Source: Pedobacter sp. Hv1
GTDB lineage: Bacteria > Bacteroidota > Bacteroidia > Sphingobacteriales > Sphingobacteriaceae
Direction of reading: 5' to 3'
Assembly: GCF_001412215.1 (NCBI RefSeq)
Contig: NZ_LLWP01000004.1
Span: 248,001-312,000 of the forward strand
DNA: 64,000 nucleotides
Part shown: piece after piece, positions 7,568 to 16,728 of the stretch
Layout: the number at the start of each line of letters is the position of its first letter
Position numbering within the stretch: position 1 is the stretch's first letter
Position numbers and translations under genes: made by a program
Notes under the pieces: generated by a model
The model's database searches: none
Told to the model about the DNA's origin: nothing
The model's input: the letters and a program-made list of their open reading frames with translations, nothing else

Positions 7568-9355
7568 TTAATCTAATTTTAAAACTGCCATAAATGCTGA
7601 TTGTGGAATTTCTACGTTACCCACTTGGCGCATGCGTTTTTTACCTTTTTTCTGTTTTTCTAATAACTTACGTTTACGAGAGATATCACCACCATAACAT
7701 TTAGCGGTAACGTCTTTACGTAAAGCACTCAATGTTTCGCGAGCAATAACTTTTGCACCGATTGAAGCTTGAATTTTAATTTCAAATTGCTGACGAGGGA
7801 TTAATTCTCTCAACTTTTCACAGATTTTTTTACCAAAATCGTAAGCATTGCTACGGTGAATTAATGAAGATAAAGCATCAACTGGCTCATCATTGATTAA
7901 CATATCTAAACGTACCAAATCAGATTTGCGGTAGCCAACTTGGTGATAATCGAAAGAAGCATAACCCTTAGAAATCGTCTTCAATTTATCATAAAAATCA
8001 AATACAATCTCGCCCATTGGCATTTCGAAAACCAATTCAACCCGATCAGATGTTAAATAAGATTGATTTATAATTGTTCCTCTTTTCTGAATACAAAGTG
8101 ACATTACTGGTCCAACAAAATCAGCTTTTGTAATGATATTTGCTTTGATATAAGGTTCTTCAACAGAATCCAATTTACTTGGATCAGGTAAATCAGATGG
8201 ATTATTAACGAAAATTTCTTCGCCTTTGGTGGTATGCGCAATGTAAGATACGTTGGGAACTGTAGTAATTACCGTCATATCAAATTCACGCTCCAAACGT
8301 TCCTGAATGATCTCCATGTGCAACATGCCCAAGAAACCGCAACGGAAACCAAAACCTAAAGCTGCTGAACTTTCTGGTTCAAAAACAATAGAAGCATCAT
8401 TCAGTTGTAGCTTGTGCATGGCCTCTCTCAGCTCTTCAAACTCATCGGTATCAACTGGGTAGATCCCGGCAAATACCATTGGTTTTACTTCTTCAAAACC
8501 TTGAATAGCTTCTAAAGATGGTCTGGCAACATTTGTAATCGTATCACCAACTTTTACTTCACGGGCTTCCTTAATTCCAGAAATAATATAACCTACATCA
8601 CCAGTTTTTACAGAATTTCTTGGCGACATATCTAGTTTCAAAATACCAACTTCATCAGCTAAATATTCTTTACCAGTATTAATAAATTTTACTTTGTCAC
8701 CTTTTTTAATCTCGCCATTAACAACTTTATAATAAGCAATAATTCCTCTGAAAGAGTTGAAAACACTATCAAAAATCAAAGCTTGTAGCGGTGCTTCTGG
8801 GTCGCCAACTGGGGCAGGAACACGGTCTACAATGGCTTGCAAAATTTCAGGAATACCCATTCCTGTTTTACCAGATGCTGGGATAATTTCTTCTCTTTTA
8901 CAACCAATAAGATCAATAATCTGGTCTTTTACTTCTTCTGGCATTGCACCAGGTAAATCCATTTTATTTAAAATTGGGATAATCTCCAAATCATGTTCTA
9001 AAGCCAGGTAAAGGTTAGAAATGGTTTGTGCCTGAATACCTTGTGAGGCATCAACAATTAATAAGGCACCTTCGCAAGCAGCAATAGAACGCGATACTTC
9101 GTAAGAAAAATCTACGTGACCAGGGGTATCAATTAGATTGAAATTGTATTCCTGATCATCTATCTTAAAGTTCATTTGGATGGCGTGACTTTTGATCGTG
9201 ATCCCACGTTCACGCTCCAAATCCATATTATCAAGCAATTGTGCTTGAGATTCGCGTTGAGAAATCGTCGCTGTATATTCTAGTAACCTATCAGCTAATG
9301 TGCTTTTGCCGTGGTCTATATGTGCAATTATGCAAAAATTACGTATGTGCTTCAT
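7568..9355 (-). CDS. lepA: Elongation factor 4 (LepA), ribosomal back-translocase GTPase
   Basis: The 595-residue length is full for LepA. The G-domain motifs are [18 protein letters not shown] (G1), the GITIKS switch, DTPGHVDF (G3) and NKMDLP (G4). The LepA-specific C-terminal domain is present, ending with basic [17 protein letters not shown] before [15 protein letters not shown]. It acts on the ribosome during initiation or elongation stress. A TATCTTTG promoter element lies only seven bases before the ATG, which points to a leaderless or nearly leaderless message. Confidence 0.97.
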   Translation of the reverse strand: MKHIRNFCIIAHIDHGKSTLADRLLEYTATISQRESQAQLLDNMDLERERGITIKSHAIQMNFKIDDQEYNFNLIDTPGHVDFSYEVSRSIAACEGALLIVDASQGIQAQTISNLYLALEHDLEIIPILNKMDLPGAMPEEVKDQIIDLIGCKREEIIPASGKTGMGIPEILQAIVDRVPAPVGDPEAPLQALIFDSVFNSFRGIIAYYKVVNGEIKKGDKVKFINTGKEYLADEVGILKLDMSPRNSVKTGDVGYIISGIKEAREVKVGDTITNVARPSLEAIQGFEEVKPMVFAGIYPVDTDEFEELREAMHKLQLNDASIVFEPESSAALGFGFRCGFLGMLHMEIIQERLEREFDMTVITTVPNVSYIAHTTKGEEIFVNNPSDLPDPSKLDSVEEPYIKANIITKADFVGPVMSLCIQKRGTIINQSYLTSDRVELVFEMPMGEIVFDFYDKLKTISKGYASFDYHQVGYRKSDLVRLDMLINDEPVDALSSLIHRSNAYDFGKKICEKLRELIPRQQFEIKIQASIGAKVIARETLSALRKDVTAKCYGGDISRKRKLLEKQKKGKKRMRQVGNVEIPQSAFMAVLKLD

Positions 9356-9362
9356 CTTTGTG

Positions 9363-9370
9363 CAAAGATA
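9363..9370 (-). promoter_or_regulatory. -7 promoter element of lepA
   Basis: TATCTTTG on the minus strand fully matches TAnnTTTG and ends seven bases before the ATG. The start of transcription would fall at or next to the start codon. Confidence 0.6.
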
Positions 9371-9538
9371 GTTTTTTTAAGGTAAAATATAATGGAAAAT
9401 GGAAGTTGTAAAATAGGAGGGAAAAGAAAGTAAATAAAAGGGATTTAATTTGCTTGGTATGGTGACAAAATTATTCAATCTTTGAACGTACGCAACCGAT
9501 TTGATGAAACTATCGTCTTTACTTATAAATCCCTATTT

Positions 9539-10642
9539 ATGAAAGCTGTCTATTTGATTTTATTTACACTATGGACCACAAATTTAATGGCCCAAAACTG
9601 CGATTGTGCTGTCAATTTTAATTATACCGTATCACAGGTCAGTAGAAACTATGCTGGTTATAACGATAAAATCAATACAAGCAATAGTAAGCTATTTAAA
9701 GCATTTACCAATAGCTTGGCACTCAAAGCAAAAAAGACAAATAATGTTGATTCTTGTTATATTTTACTTCGTACATGGACGAATTATTTTAAAGACCAAC
9801 ATTTAAGAGTACAATTGGATTGGCGTTACCGCGAAAAATATCCTGAAAAACTAAGCCAGCTGAACAAACAGCTTCCTAAGTTTAGAACACTTCCGCCAGC
9901 GGCAAAAGACACTTTAAGTGAAGTAACCAATATCAAAGTGTTAGACAATCAAACGTTATTACTCAGATTACCTTCTTTTGATTGGTCTGAAAAGAAAAAT
10001 GTAGACAGTTTAATGAAACGTTATGCTAAGGAATTGAAAGCGACACCAAATTGGATTATTGACTTAAGAGGGAATATGGGAGGGAGTGATTTTGTGTACA
10101 GTCCATTTTTACCGTACTTGTATACCAATCGTATGGCTACCTTGTCATCAGAATTTTGGGTAACTGAAGATAATATTGGAATTCTTGAACAACAGCTTGC
10201 AGATAAAAACGTGTCTAAAGAAACAAAGGCCTATCTTTCTAGTATTGTAGCATTAATGATGAACAATAAAGGTCGTTTTGTTAATCCATCTGGTAAGGAT
10301 ACCACCTATGTTACCTTAGATTCTGTTTATGAATATCCTAAAAAAGTAGCCTTTTTAATAGATCGCAATTCGGCAAGTTCGGCAGAATCCTTTTTGTTGA
10401 TGGCCAAACAAAGTAAGAAGGTAACCATTTTCGGTGAAAACTCTTATGGGATGTTAGATTACGCCAATTATCAGTATTTCGATATTCCTTGCGAAGCTTA
10501 TAATTTAACCATTCCTATTTCAAGATCTAAACGTCTTCCTAAACATCCTATTGACAACATAGGTATCAAACCTGATGTATTGATAGATAATGCCGAAAAG
10601 CAAAAGTTAAACTTTATTAAATCAGCTCAACAACAAAAATAG
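9539..10642 (+). CDS. Secreted S41-family (C-terminal processing) peptidase
   Basis: The protein has 367 residues and begins with the signal peptide MKAVYLILFTLWTTNLMAQ; an in-frame TTG at 9482 lies upstream, but the ATG at 9539 gives a clean leader. An N-terminal helical region is followed by the S41 core: IIDLRGNMGGSDF (substrate-binding strand) and IDRNSASSAESFLLMAKQS with the predicted nucleophile Ser. No PDZ domain is evident, so it is the short tricorn/IRBP-like type, exported to periplasm or surface. Two other S41 proteins are at 31538 and 51162. The substrate is unknown. It converges on the GH92 gene with 51 bases between stops. Confidence 0.85.
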   Translation: MKAVYLILFTLWTTNLMAQNCDCAVNFNYTVSQVSRNYAGYNDKINTSNSKLFKAFTNSLALKAKKTNNVDSCYILLRTWTNYFKDQHLRVQLDWRYREKYPEKLSQLNKQLPKFRTLPPAAKDTLSEVTNIKVLDNQTLLLRLPSFDWSEKKNVDSLMKRYAKELKATPNWIIDLRGNMGGSDFVYSPFLPYLYTNRMATLSSEFWVTEDNIGILEQQLADKNVSKETKAYLSSIVALMMNNKGRFVNPSGKDTTYVTLDSVYEYPKKVAFLIDRNSASSAESFLLMAKQSKKVTIFGENSYGMLDYANYQYFDIPCEAYNLTIPISRSKRLPKHPIDNIGIKPDVLIDNAEKQKLNFIKSAQQQK

Positions 10643-10693
10643 GTATAGGCTGAAAATTAATTTAATTATTTCTCTATTGGGTAGTTATATCGT

Positions 10694-13621
10694 TTATTTC
10701 ACTGTAATTTCATCAAAAAAGGTATGTGCTTTACCTCCGACACCTTCATGCCATTCAGGAAGTGTACCATAGTTTTTAGCTTTGATTTTGATATACCTAC
10801 ACTCACTGTTTACTTTGGTAGTCAGTTCTTTAATCTGTATGGTATAATCTTTTGCTTCAGCTGGTGCTTTTACGGTTCCAATCAATTTAAAGTTAAGGTC
10901 ATCTCCAGCAATGTAAAACTCGGTTTCAGGTGGGAAAACAATCCAAGCTTGGGTATCTTGTAAAGCACCAATGCTTACCGAATTGACCATTTGTGTTTTA
11001 CCCAAATCTAAAACAGCTTCGAATGGGATGCCCCAGAAGCCTTGCCAACGGTTACCTACACGCCAGTTTACCGATCCTCTAACACCATCAATCAACGCAT
11101 CATTCCCACCTCCTGTAAAGCTTTTGTTAATTTCGCTGTTGATTTTGATATTGTAGTTATTCGTGATTTTTTGGTAAGTAGCTGTACTTACATAACTGGT
11201 TTTGAAACCTTTTTGATAAGCAATTGCTTTAATGGTAAGGCCTTTATCAATGCTAAATGGAGCAGTGTATTTCTTAGCATTTTGGTCTGGTATGCTTCCA
11301 TCTAAAGTATAATAAATTGTTGCTGTTGGCAGGGCAGAAGTGATGCTTACCTCAGCATTTTGCTTGAATGTTTCTTGAGGACCTTCAATAATAGGGTTGG
11401 GTACAATTAAATTTGTACTGATTTTCATTACTGGTTTTTGCAAACTACTGAGGTATTTTAAGTCGGGATTAGCAGCTAACGCAAAATTTAAATTGGCTCC
11501 ATTGGCAAGGTTACTAAAATCTAAAAACAATTTCTGGTGTGGTTTGCCATTTAAAGAAATGCCTTTGATGTAATAATTGTTCAAATCTCTAGCCGGTGCA
11601 TTTATGGTTATTTTTTTACCATTCTCTAAACTGATGGTCATTTTTTTAAACCAAGGTGTACCAATATTGTACATGTTATTTCCTGGAGAAACAGGGTAGA
11701 TACCCATTGCACTCATCACTAGCCAAGCGCTCATTTGTCCACAATCTTCATTTCCAGATAAACCATCAGGTTGATCATGGTATTGTTCGTTCATGATCTT
11801 GTTAATGTAATATTGGGTTTTCTCTAGATGAGATGTAAAATTGAACAAGTAAGCCATATGGTGACTAGGTTCATTCCCATGCGCATATTGACCAATTAAA
11901 CCTGTAATGTCACTTTGGTCGCGACCTGTTAAGCCTTCTTTTGTGGTAAACAATTCATCTAGCTTTTTCTGGTAGATCTGCTCACCGCCCATCATTTCCA
12001 TATGTCCATTTACATCTTGCTGGGTACTGAAACTGTAATGCCAAGAATTGCCTTCAGTATAGTTGTTGTTTACTTCTGTAGGGTTGAAAGGTTTCCACCA
12101 ACCTCCATTGTTACGAGCTCTAATATGCCCAGTTGAGGGGTCATAAACATTTTTCCAGTTTTGAGCTCTTGTTAAATAGGTTTGATAATCAGCTTCAGAG
12201 CCAATCATTTTGGCAAATTGTGCAATACACCAATCATCATAAGCATATTCTACGGTTTTAGAAGCACTTTCATGTTCCATATCGGCCATTACAGCTCCAT
12301 GTTTGGCATATACATCAATACCAAATTGTTTACGGTTTACTGCATGTTTCATGGCTTCAAGTGCCAGTTTGGTATCAAAGCCACGAATTCCTTTGGCATA
12401 GGCATCTGTAATTACCGGAATAGCATGGTTCCCGATCATGCAAAAAGTTTCGTCATTAGCCAATGGCCAAATAGGCAATAAACCACCTTCTTTGTGCATT
12501 GCCAAAAAGGTTTGAATAAAATCTAAAGTTCTTTTCCGATCAATTAAAGTGAGCAGTGGATTTTCCGTTCTATAGGTATCCCATAAAGAAAATACGGTGT
12601 AATATTCAAAGCCTTTAGCTGTATGTACTTTCTTGTCTAAACCTCGATATCTTCCATCTACATCCATGTATAAGTTTGGATTAAGTAGACTGTGATAAAG
12701 TGCAGTATAAAAAGTAGTTAATTGTTTTTTGTCTGTGCTTTCTGCATCTATTTTAGAAAGCTCTTTATTCCAAGCGGCTTTTGCCTTTGCCAGTATTTTA
12801 GTGAAATCAAAACCATCTGTTTCGGCATTTAAATTCTTTAAGGCACCTTTATCGTCAACTGCAGAAATGGCAACTTTAGATAAAATTGATTCTTGTTCGG
12901 TAGTTTCAAATTGGATATATAATTTGATATTGGTTCCTTTTGCCTTTTTTAAACCGGGTTGTAATTCATCATTAATGGCAATACCGTAAGATTTAAATGG
13001 TTTATTGTAGCGTACATGGAAATAGAGTTCCTGCCCTTTTGCCCATGAACTTGATTTTCTATAACCTTTAATTTCTCTATCGTTTATAATTTCTACCCAA
13101 CTTTCTAAAACCTTATCACGGTGTTTAAGGTCGATAATGATATTGGCCTCCTTAGATTTTGGATAGCTAAATTTATATAGGCCAGCACGTCTGGTAGTGG
13201 TAATTTCGGCCTTAATTTTATATTTATCTAAAAATGTGCTGTAATAGCCAGGGCTTGCCTTTTCATTTTTCTTTTGAAAAGGAGAGGCGTATTGTTTATT
13301 TAAGAACTGTGGTTTCCCAATGGTTGGCATAAATAGAAAATCGCAATAATCTTCAACCCCTGTTCCACTTAAATGGGTTTGCGAAAAGCCATAAAGCAAC
13401 GAATCTGTATAATGATAACCAGAACAACCATCCCAACCATCTAAACGGGTATCAGGTCCAGGTTGAATCATTCCAAAAGGTAGGGCTGGACCGGGGTAAG
13501 TGTGCCCATGACCACCAGTTCCGATAAATGGGTTTACATATTGGTTGTAGTTTCTTTTATTTTGTGCAAATGAGAAATTGGCAAGTAATACCAACGCTAA
13601 AAAGAGTTTAGAGAATTTCAT
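10694..13621 (-). CDS. Secreted GH92 alpha-mannosidase with chitobiase-C-like and F5/8-type C-terminal domains
   Basis: This 975-residue protein has a signal peptide (LALVLLANFSFAQ). The GH92 catalytic region covers about residues 25-735: NPFIGTGGHGHTYPGPALPFG near the start, EGNSWHYSF (about 523, with the family's proposed general acid), GNEPSHH (about 581) and GNEDCGQMSAW (about 625). GH92 enzymes are calcium-dependent exo-alpha-mannosidases acting on N-glycans and mannans. Residues about 740-818 resemble the chitobiase C-terminal Ig-like domain (TIYYTLDGSIPD), and 825-975 resemble a discoidin/F5-8 carbohydrate-binding domain. It is the last gene of the 10694-19140 run. The second GH92 at 39775 lacks both accessory domains. 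Linkage specificity cannot be told from sequence. Confidence 0.93.
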   Translation of the reverse strand: MKFSKLFLALVLLANFSFAQNKRNYNQYVNPFIGTGGHGHTYPGPALPFGMIQPGPDTRLDGWDGCSGYHYTDSLLYGFSQTHLSGTGVEDYCDFLFMPTIGKPQFLNKQYASPFQKKNEKASPGYYSTFLDKYKIKAEITTTRRAGLYKFSYPKSKEANIIIDLKHRDKVLESWVEIINDREIKGYRKSSSWAKGQELYFHVRYNKPFKSYGIAINDELQPGLKKAKGTNIKLYIQFETTEQESILSKVAISAVDDKGALKNLNAETDGFDFTKILAKAKAAWNKELSKIDAESTDKKQLTTFYTALYHSLLNPNLYMDVDGRYRGLDKKVHTAKGFEYYTVFSLWDTYRTENPLLTLIDRKRTLDFIQTFLAMHKEGGLLPIWPLANDETFCMIGNHAIPVITDAYAKGIRGFDTKLALEAMKHAVNRKQFGIDVYAKHGAVMADMEHESASKTVEYAYDDWCIAQFAKMIGSEADYQTYLTRAQNWKNVYDPSTGHIRARNNGGWWKPFNPTEVNNNYTEGNSWHYSFSTQQDVNGHMEMMGGEQIYQKKLDELFTTKEGLTGRDQSDITGLIGQYAHGNEPSHHMAYLFNFTSHLEKTQYYINKIMNEQYHDQPDGLSGNEDCGQMSAWLVMSAMGIYPVSPGNNMYNIGTPWFKKMTISLENGKKITINAPARDLNNYYIKGISLNGKPHQKLFLDFSNLANGANLNFALAANPDLKYLSSLQKPVMKISTNLIVPNPIIEGPQETFKQNAEVSITSALPTATIYYTLDGSIPDQNAKKYTAPFSIDKGLTIKAIAYQKGFKTSYVSTATYQKITNNYNIKINSEINKSFTGGGNDALIDGVRGSVNWRVGNRWQGFWGIPFEAVLDLGKTQMVNSVSIGALQDTQAWIVFPPETEFYIAGDDLNFKLIGTVKAPAEAKDYTIQIKELTTKVNSECRYIKIKAKNYGTLPEWHEGVGGKAHTFFDEITVK

Positions 13622-13630
13622 TAATCAAGT

Positions 13631-14068
13631 TTATGGTTTGGTTTCAACTTTTTTCATTCTAGAGAATGGATAGCCATTACAGCCTTTTTTAGGATTCTGC
13701 CTATCAACGTAAGCGGTCTGTTCTGCAATTACATCGGTTGCAGCATCATAGGCGGTTAAACAAAAACCCCATCGCCAAGGTTCCATTCCGCTAAAGGTCA
13801 TGTAATCTATACGGGTATATTTATTACCATCGGTTTTGTTTCCAGCATCATTTTTGGCTACCAAGTACTGTTTTTCTGGATTCCATTTAATGATATGGTA
13901 TTTTGTAGTTGGATTTTGCACCCAAAGTGTATCGTTAATGGTATAGGTAATTCCGTAATCGTCTGTAAAGCTGCCCAAAGCAAATTCTGGAGCCTTTGGT
14001 TTTACATTTTGTGCTTTGGCAATGAAAATTAATCCAAGCAATAAAAATGTGATATTCAGTCTTCTCAT
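13631..14068 (-). CDS. Small secreted protein of unknown function in the glycan operon
   Basis: The protein has 145 residues with the signal peptide MRRLNITFLLLGLIFIAKAQ. The mature part is rich in aromatics and strand-like, with 'DYGITYTINDTLWVQ', 'KYHIIKWNPEKQYLVAKND' and 'EPWRWGFCLTAYDA'. The two Cys residues could form a disulfide. No family is recognised. It starts inside the last codons of cutC (4-base overlap) and ends nine bases before the GH92 start, so translational coupling is likely. An accessory or binding role beside GH92 is only inferred from position. Confidence 0.75.
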   Translation of the reverse strand: MRRLNITFLLLGLIFIAKAQNVKPKAPEFALGSFTDDYGITYTINDTLWVQNPTTKYHIIKWNPEKQYLVAKNDAGNKTDGNKYTRIDYMTFSGMEPWRWGFCLTAYDAATDVIAEQTAYVDRQNPKKGCNGYPFSRMKKVETKP

Positions 14069-14817
14069 AAGCTATTTTCTACCATTTGTTTAACTAGGTC
14101 TGCAGAAGTTTGTTCATACTGGTATTCCTCTTCAATGCTCCCCATTTTGCTTGTTGTATTTCTATATTGCATCTTACTCTCAATTTTAACCCTAGCAGAA
14201 GAATGAAATACTTGTGCCCCAGTTTTTTGTTTTATGGTTGAAATATTTTGAGGATTAATTCCTGCGCCTGGCATAATCTCTATTCTGCCCTGAGCTTGTT
14301 TAACCAATTCGGTTATGGTGCGAATACCATCGTAAGCTGTATTGGCACCGCCAGAGGTTAACACCCGTACAAAACCTAATTTTATTAAATCTTCCAATGC
14401 TTTATTCAGATCCAAGGCCATGTCAAAAGCACGATGAAAAGCCAAAGGCATGGGATGTGCCAATTCAATAAGCTCTGCGCAACGTTTGAGGTCTATTTCG
14501 CCATTGGCCAATAAAATTCCAGTTACAGCTCCATCGCAATTTAAGCTTTTGCAGAGACTAATATCCTCTTTAATGAGATCAAATTCATCGGCTGTATATA
14601 AAAAATCGCCACCTCTTGGACGGATGATGGGCCAGACCTGAAGTTTTAACCTGCTTTTGCAAAGTTTAATCTGGGCATAACTGGGAGTGGTACCGCCTTC
14701 GGCCATGTTTTCGCATAGTTCTACACGTATGGCTCCACCATTTTCTGCTTCTTTTGCAGATGCAAAGGAATTGGCACAAACTTCAAGTCCGAATTTGGTA
14801 TTTTTTGAGGTTTCCAA
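14065..14817 (-). CDS. cutC: CutC-family protein (copper homeostasis CutC homologue)
   Basis: This is a TIM-barrel protein of the CutC family, with GLEVCANSFASA, IRVELCENMAEGGTTPSY, WPIIRPRGGDFLYT and LTSGGANTAYDG. No ATG is available. A TTG at 14883 would overlap the upstream gene by about 50 bases and give 272 residues. A TTG at 14817 lies 14 bases after the upstream stop and gives 250 residues, close to the usual CutC length, so it is preferred. CutC was linked to copper tolerance in E. coli, but that role is disputed. Here it sits between a glycosylasparaginase and a mannosidase, which suggests a sugar-related role (inference). Confidence 0.85.
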   Translation of the reverse strand: METSKNTKFGLEVCANSFASAKEAENGGAIRVELCENMAEGGTTPSYAQIKLCKSRLKLQVWPIIRPRGGDFLYTADEFDLIKEDISLCKSLNCDGAVTGILLANGEIDLKRCAELIELAHPMPLAFHRAFDMALDLNKALEDLIKLGFVRVLTSGGANTAYDGIRTITELVKQAQGRIEIMPGAGINPQNISTIKQKTGAQVFHSSARVKIESKMQYRNTTSKMGSIEEEYQYEQTSADLVKQMVENSL

Positions 14818-14831
14818 ACTGAATGGGTAGA

Positions 14832-15866
14832 TTAATAGTAACTTTTTCCTTTGATTACCAGATCTTGTTTCTGGGTATCGCAAACTGCATAAGTAAAACC
14901 TTGTTGAATGGCATAAGCACCATATTCGCCTTTTTTGTTCATGGCCAAAAAACCCACTTGTATATTTTTAGCTGTTTCAGGTTTCTTTTTAATGATACGC
15001 ATTACCGCTTCTTTACAAGCTGCCTCAGGTGTGTAACCTTGTCGCATGAGCTCTACTACCAAGAATGAGCCTACGTTTCTTACTACTTCTTCTCCAACAC
15101 CTGTTGAAGTTGCACCACCGATTTCATTGTCGATATATAAACCAGCACCAATAATAGGGCTATCTCCAATCCGACCATGAAGTTTATAGGCCATTCCACT
15201 TGTGGTACACGCTCCTGATAGGTTGCCATTGGCATCCATGGCAATCATGCCAATGGTATCGTGATTGTATTTGTTTCCTGGAAGTTTGTTAGGCGAAGCT
15301 TTGTCATAAAGTTTGTTCTCTATGTTCATTACAGGCTCATATTTAGCCTCTTTTAACCATTGTTTCCAAGCTTTTTCACTAGCTGGTGTAAGTAGATTTT
15401 CTTTCTTAAAACCTTGTTCTAAGGCAAATTGGAGTGCTCCGTCTCCGGCTAGCATTACATGAGGTGTTTTTTCCATCACTTTACGGGCAACAGAAATGGG
15501 ATGTACAATGTGTTCTAAAGCTAATACGGCACCACAATTGCCCAATTCGTCCATGATACAGGCATCTAAGGTTACTTTACCATCGCGATCTGGCAAGCCC
15601 CCATAACCTACAGACTGATTAGATTCATCAGCCTCTGGTACCCAAACACCTTGTTCTACTGCATCTAGCGCCTTGCCATTTGCTTTGAGTACTTTCCATG
15701 CGGCGGCATTGGCAGCTACACCAAAATCCCAGGTAGAAATAACGATGGGTTTATTTACTGCTTTGCCATTTGTAGTTGGAATTGCTGCTGCCATACTTTT
15801 TTGATCAATAGCCAAAAGTGCTGTTGATAGGGCAGTAGCCTTTATAAATTTTCTTCTGTTAAACAT
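14832..15866 (-). CDS. N4-(beta-N-acetylglucosaminyl)-L-asparaginase (glycosylasparaginase)
   Basis: This 344-residue Ntn-hydrolase cleaves the bond between GlcNAc and Asn of N-glycoproteins, giving aspartate and the aminated sugar. The self-processing site is HDTIGM with the nucleophile Thr204, generated by cleavage between Asp203 and Thr204. Downstream are GACTTSGMAYKLHGRIGDSPIIGAG and GATSTGVGEE. The N-terminus MFNRRKFIKATALSTALLA resembles a Tat signal (RRKF), so it is probably exported folded. It lies 14 bases upstream of the preferred cutC start and 30 bases downstream of the omega-amidase gene, in one operon. Confidence 0.94.
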   Translation of the reverse strand: MFNRRKFIKATALSTALLAIDQKSMAAAIPTTNGKAVNKPIVISTWDFGVAANAAAWKVLKANGKALDAVEQGVWVPEADESNQSVGYGGLPDRDGKVTLDACIMDELGNCGAVLALEHIVHPISVARKVMEKTPHVMLAGDGALQFALEQGFKKENLLTPASEKAWKQWLKEAKYEPVMNIENKLYDKASPNKLPGNKYNHDTIGMIAMDANGNLSGACTTSGMAYKLHGRIGDSPIIGAGLYIDNEIGGATSTGVGEEVVRNVGSFLVVELMRQGYTPEAACKEAVMRIIKKKPETAKNIQVGFLAMNKKGEYGAYAIQQGFTYAVCDTQKQDLVIKGKSYY

Positions 15867-15896
15867 TTGGTGGTTCTAACTGGTTTGAGGTTGTTT

Positions 15897-16700
15897 TTAA
15901 GTTAAGGAGAAACTGTCGGCATCTTTTAAAAATGGAAACTGTCTTCTGGTTTTCTCTAGATCAGTGTAATTGATGCTGAAGGTATATAAATCTTCATCTT
16001 CTGGTTTGTAATAGACTGTGTTGCCATGAGGATCGATACACATCGAATGTCCACTGTGGTAAACTTGGTTTCCATCGTGCCCAACACGATTAACTGCAAT
16101 TACGTAACTCTGGTTTTCAATGGCTCTGGCATGGATGAGCGTTCTCCAATGTGAGGAGCGTTTATCTGGCCAGCTGGCAACTAACAATAAAATATCGTAT
16201 TCGGCATTTTTATTGCGTAACCATACTGGGAAACGGAGGTCGTAACAAACAGCAAGTCTAATTTTCCATCCTTTTAATTCAACAATTAATGATTTTGTAC
16301 CGGCAGTAAAGTTTTGATCTTCATCGCCCATGCCAAATAGATGGTGTTTGTCATAATATTGATAACTGCCATCTGGCAACATCCAGATCATGCGGTTATA
16401 ATAATGGCCATTTTCTTTAATGATTAAGCTGCCTGTAACAACACAATCGTAGTTTGATGCTGTTTTTCGGAGCCACTGCATGGTTTTACCATCCATTTCT
16501 TCCGAAAGTTCTTCGGCCTTCATTGTAAAACCAGTATTAAACATTTCTGGCAGTACAATGAGGTCTGTTTTTTCTCGAACACCACCTGATAATCTCAAAC
16601 TTATATTTTGTAAGTTCTTATCAATGTTCTCCCAAAACAGGTAAGCCTGAAAGACGGTTACCTTGAGATTTTGGATGTTCAAATATTGTGGACTTTCCAT
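15897..16700 (-). CDS. Omega-amidase / nitrilase-family amidohydrolase (YafV-like)
   Basis: This is a 267-residue cytoplasmic carbon-nitrogen hydrolase with the triad Glu52 (LPEMFNTGF), Lys118 (YYDKHHLFGMG) and Cys152 (VCYDLRFPVW). These flanks are typical of YafV/Nit2 omega-amidases, which hydrolyse alpha-ketoglutaramate or alpha-ketosuccinamate to the keto acid and ammonia. It directly follows an aminotransferase of the glutamine/methionine type (28-base gap), the pairing expected for that pathway. It may also handle the ketoamide formed from asparagine released in N-glycan breakdown (inference). Confidence 0.92.
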   Translation of the reverse strand: MESPQYLNIQNLKVTVFQAYLFWENIDKNLQNISLRLSGGVREKTDLIVLPEMFNTGFTMKAEELSEEMDGKTMQWLRKTASNYDCVVTGSLIIKENGHYYNRMIWMLPDGSYQYYDKHHLFGMGDEDQNFTAGTKSLIVELKGWKIRLAVCYDLRFPVWLRNKNAEYDILLLVASWPDKRSSHWRTLIHARAIENQSYVIAVNRVGHDGNQVYHSGHSMCIDPHGNTVYYKPEDEDLYTFSINYTDLEKTRRQFPFLKDADSFSLT

Positions 16701-16728
16701 TTTTTTATAATTTTTTAAGGGATGAAAA

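Noticed and set aside
11042..11305. Plus-strand frame opposite the GH92 accessory domains
   Set aside because: The minus-strand translation gives recognisable beta domains; the plus frame has none.
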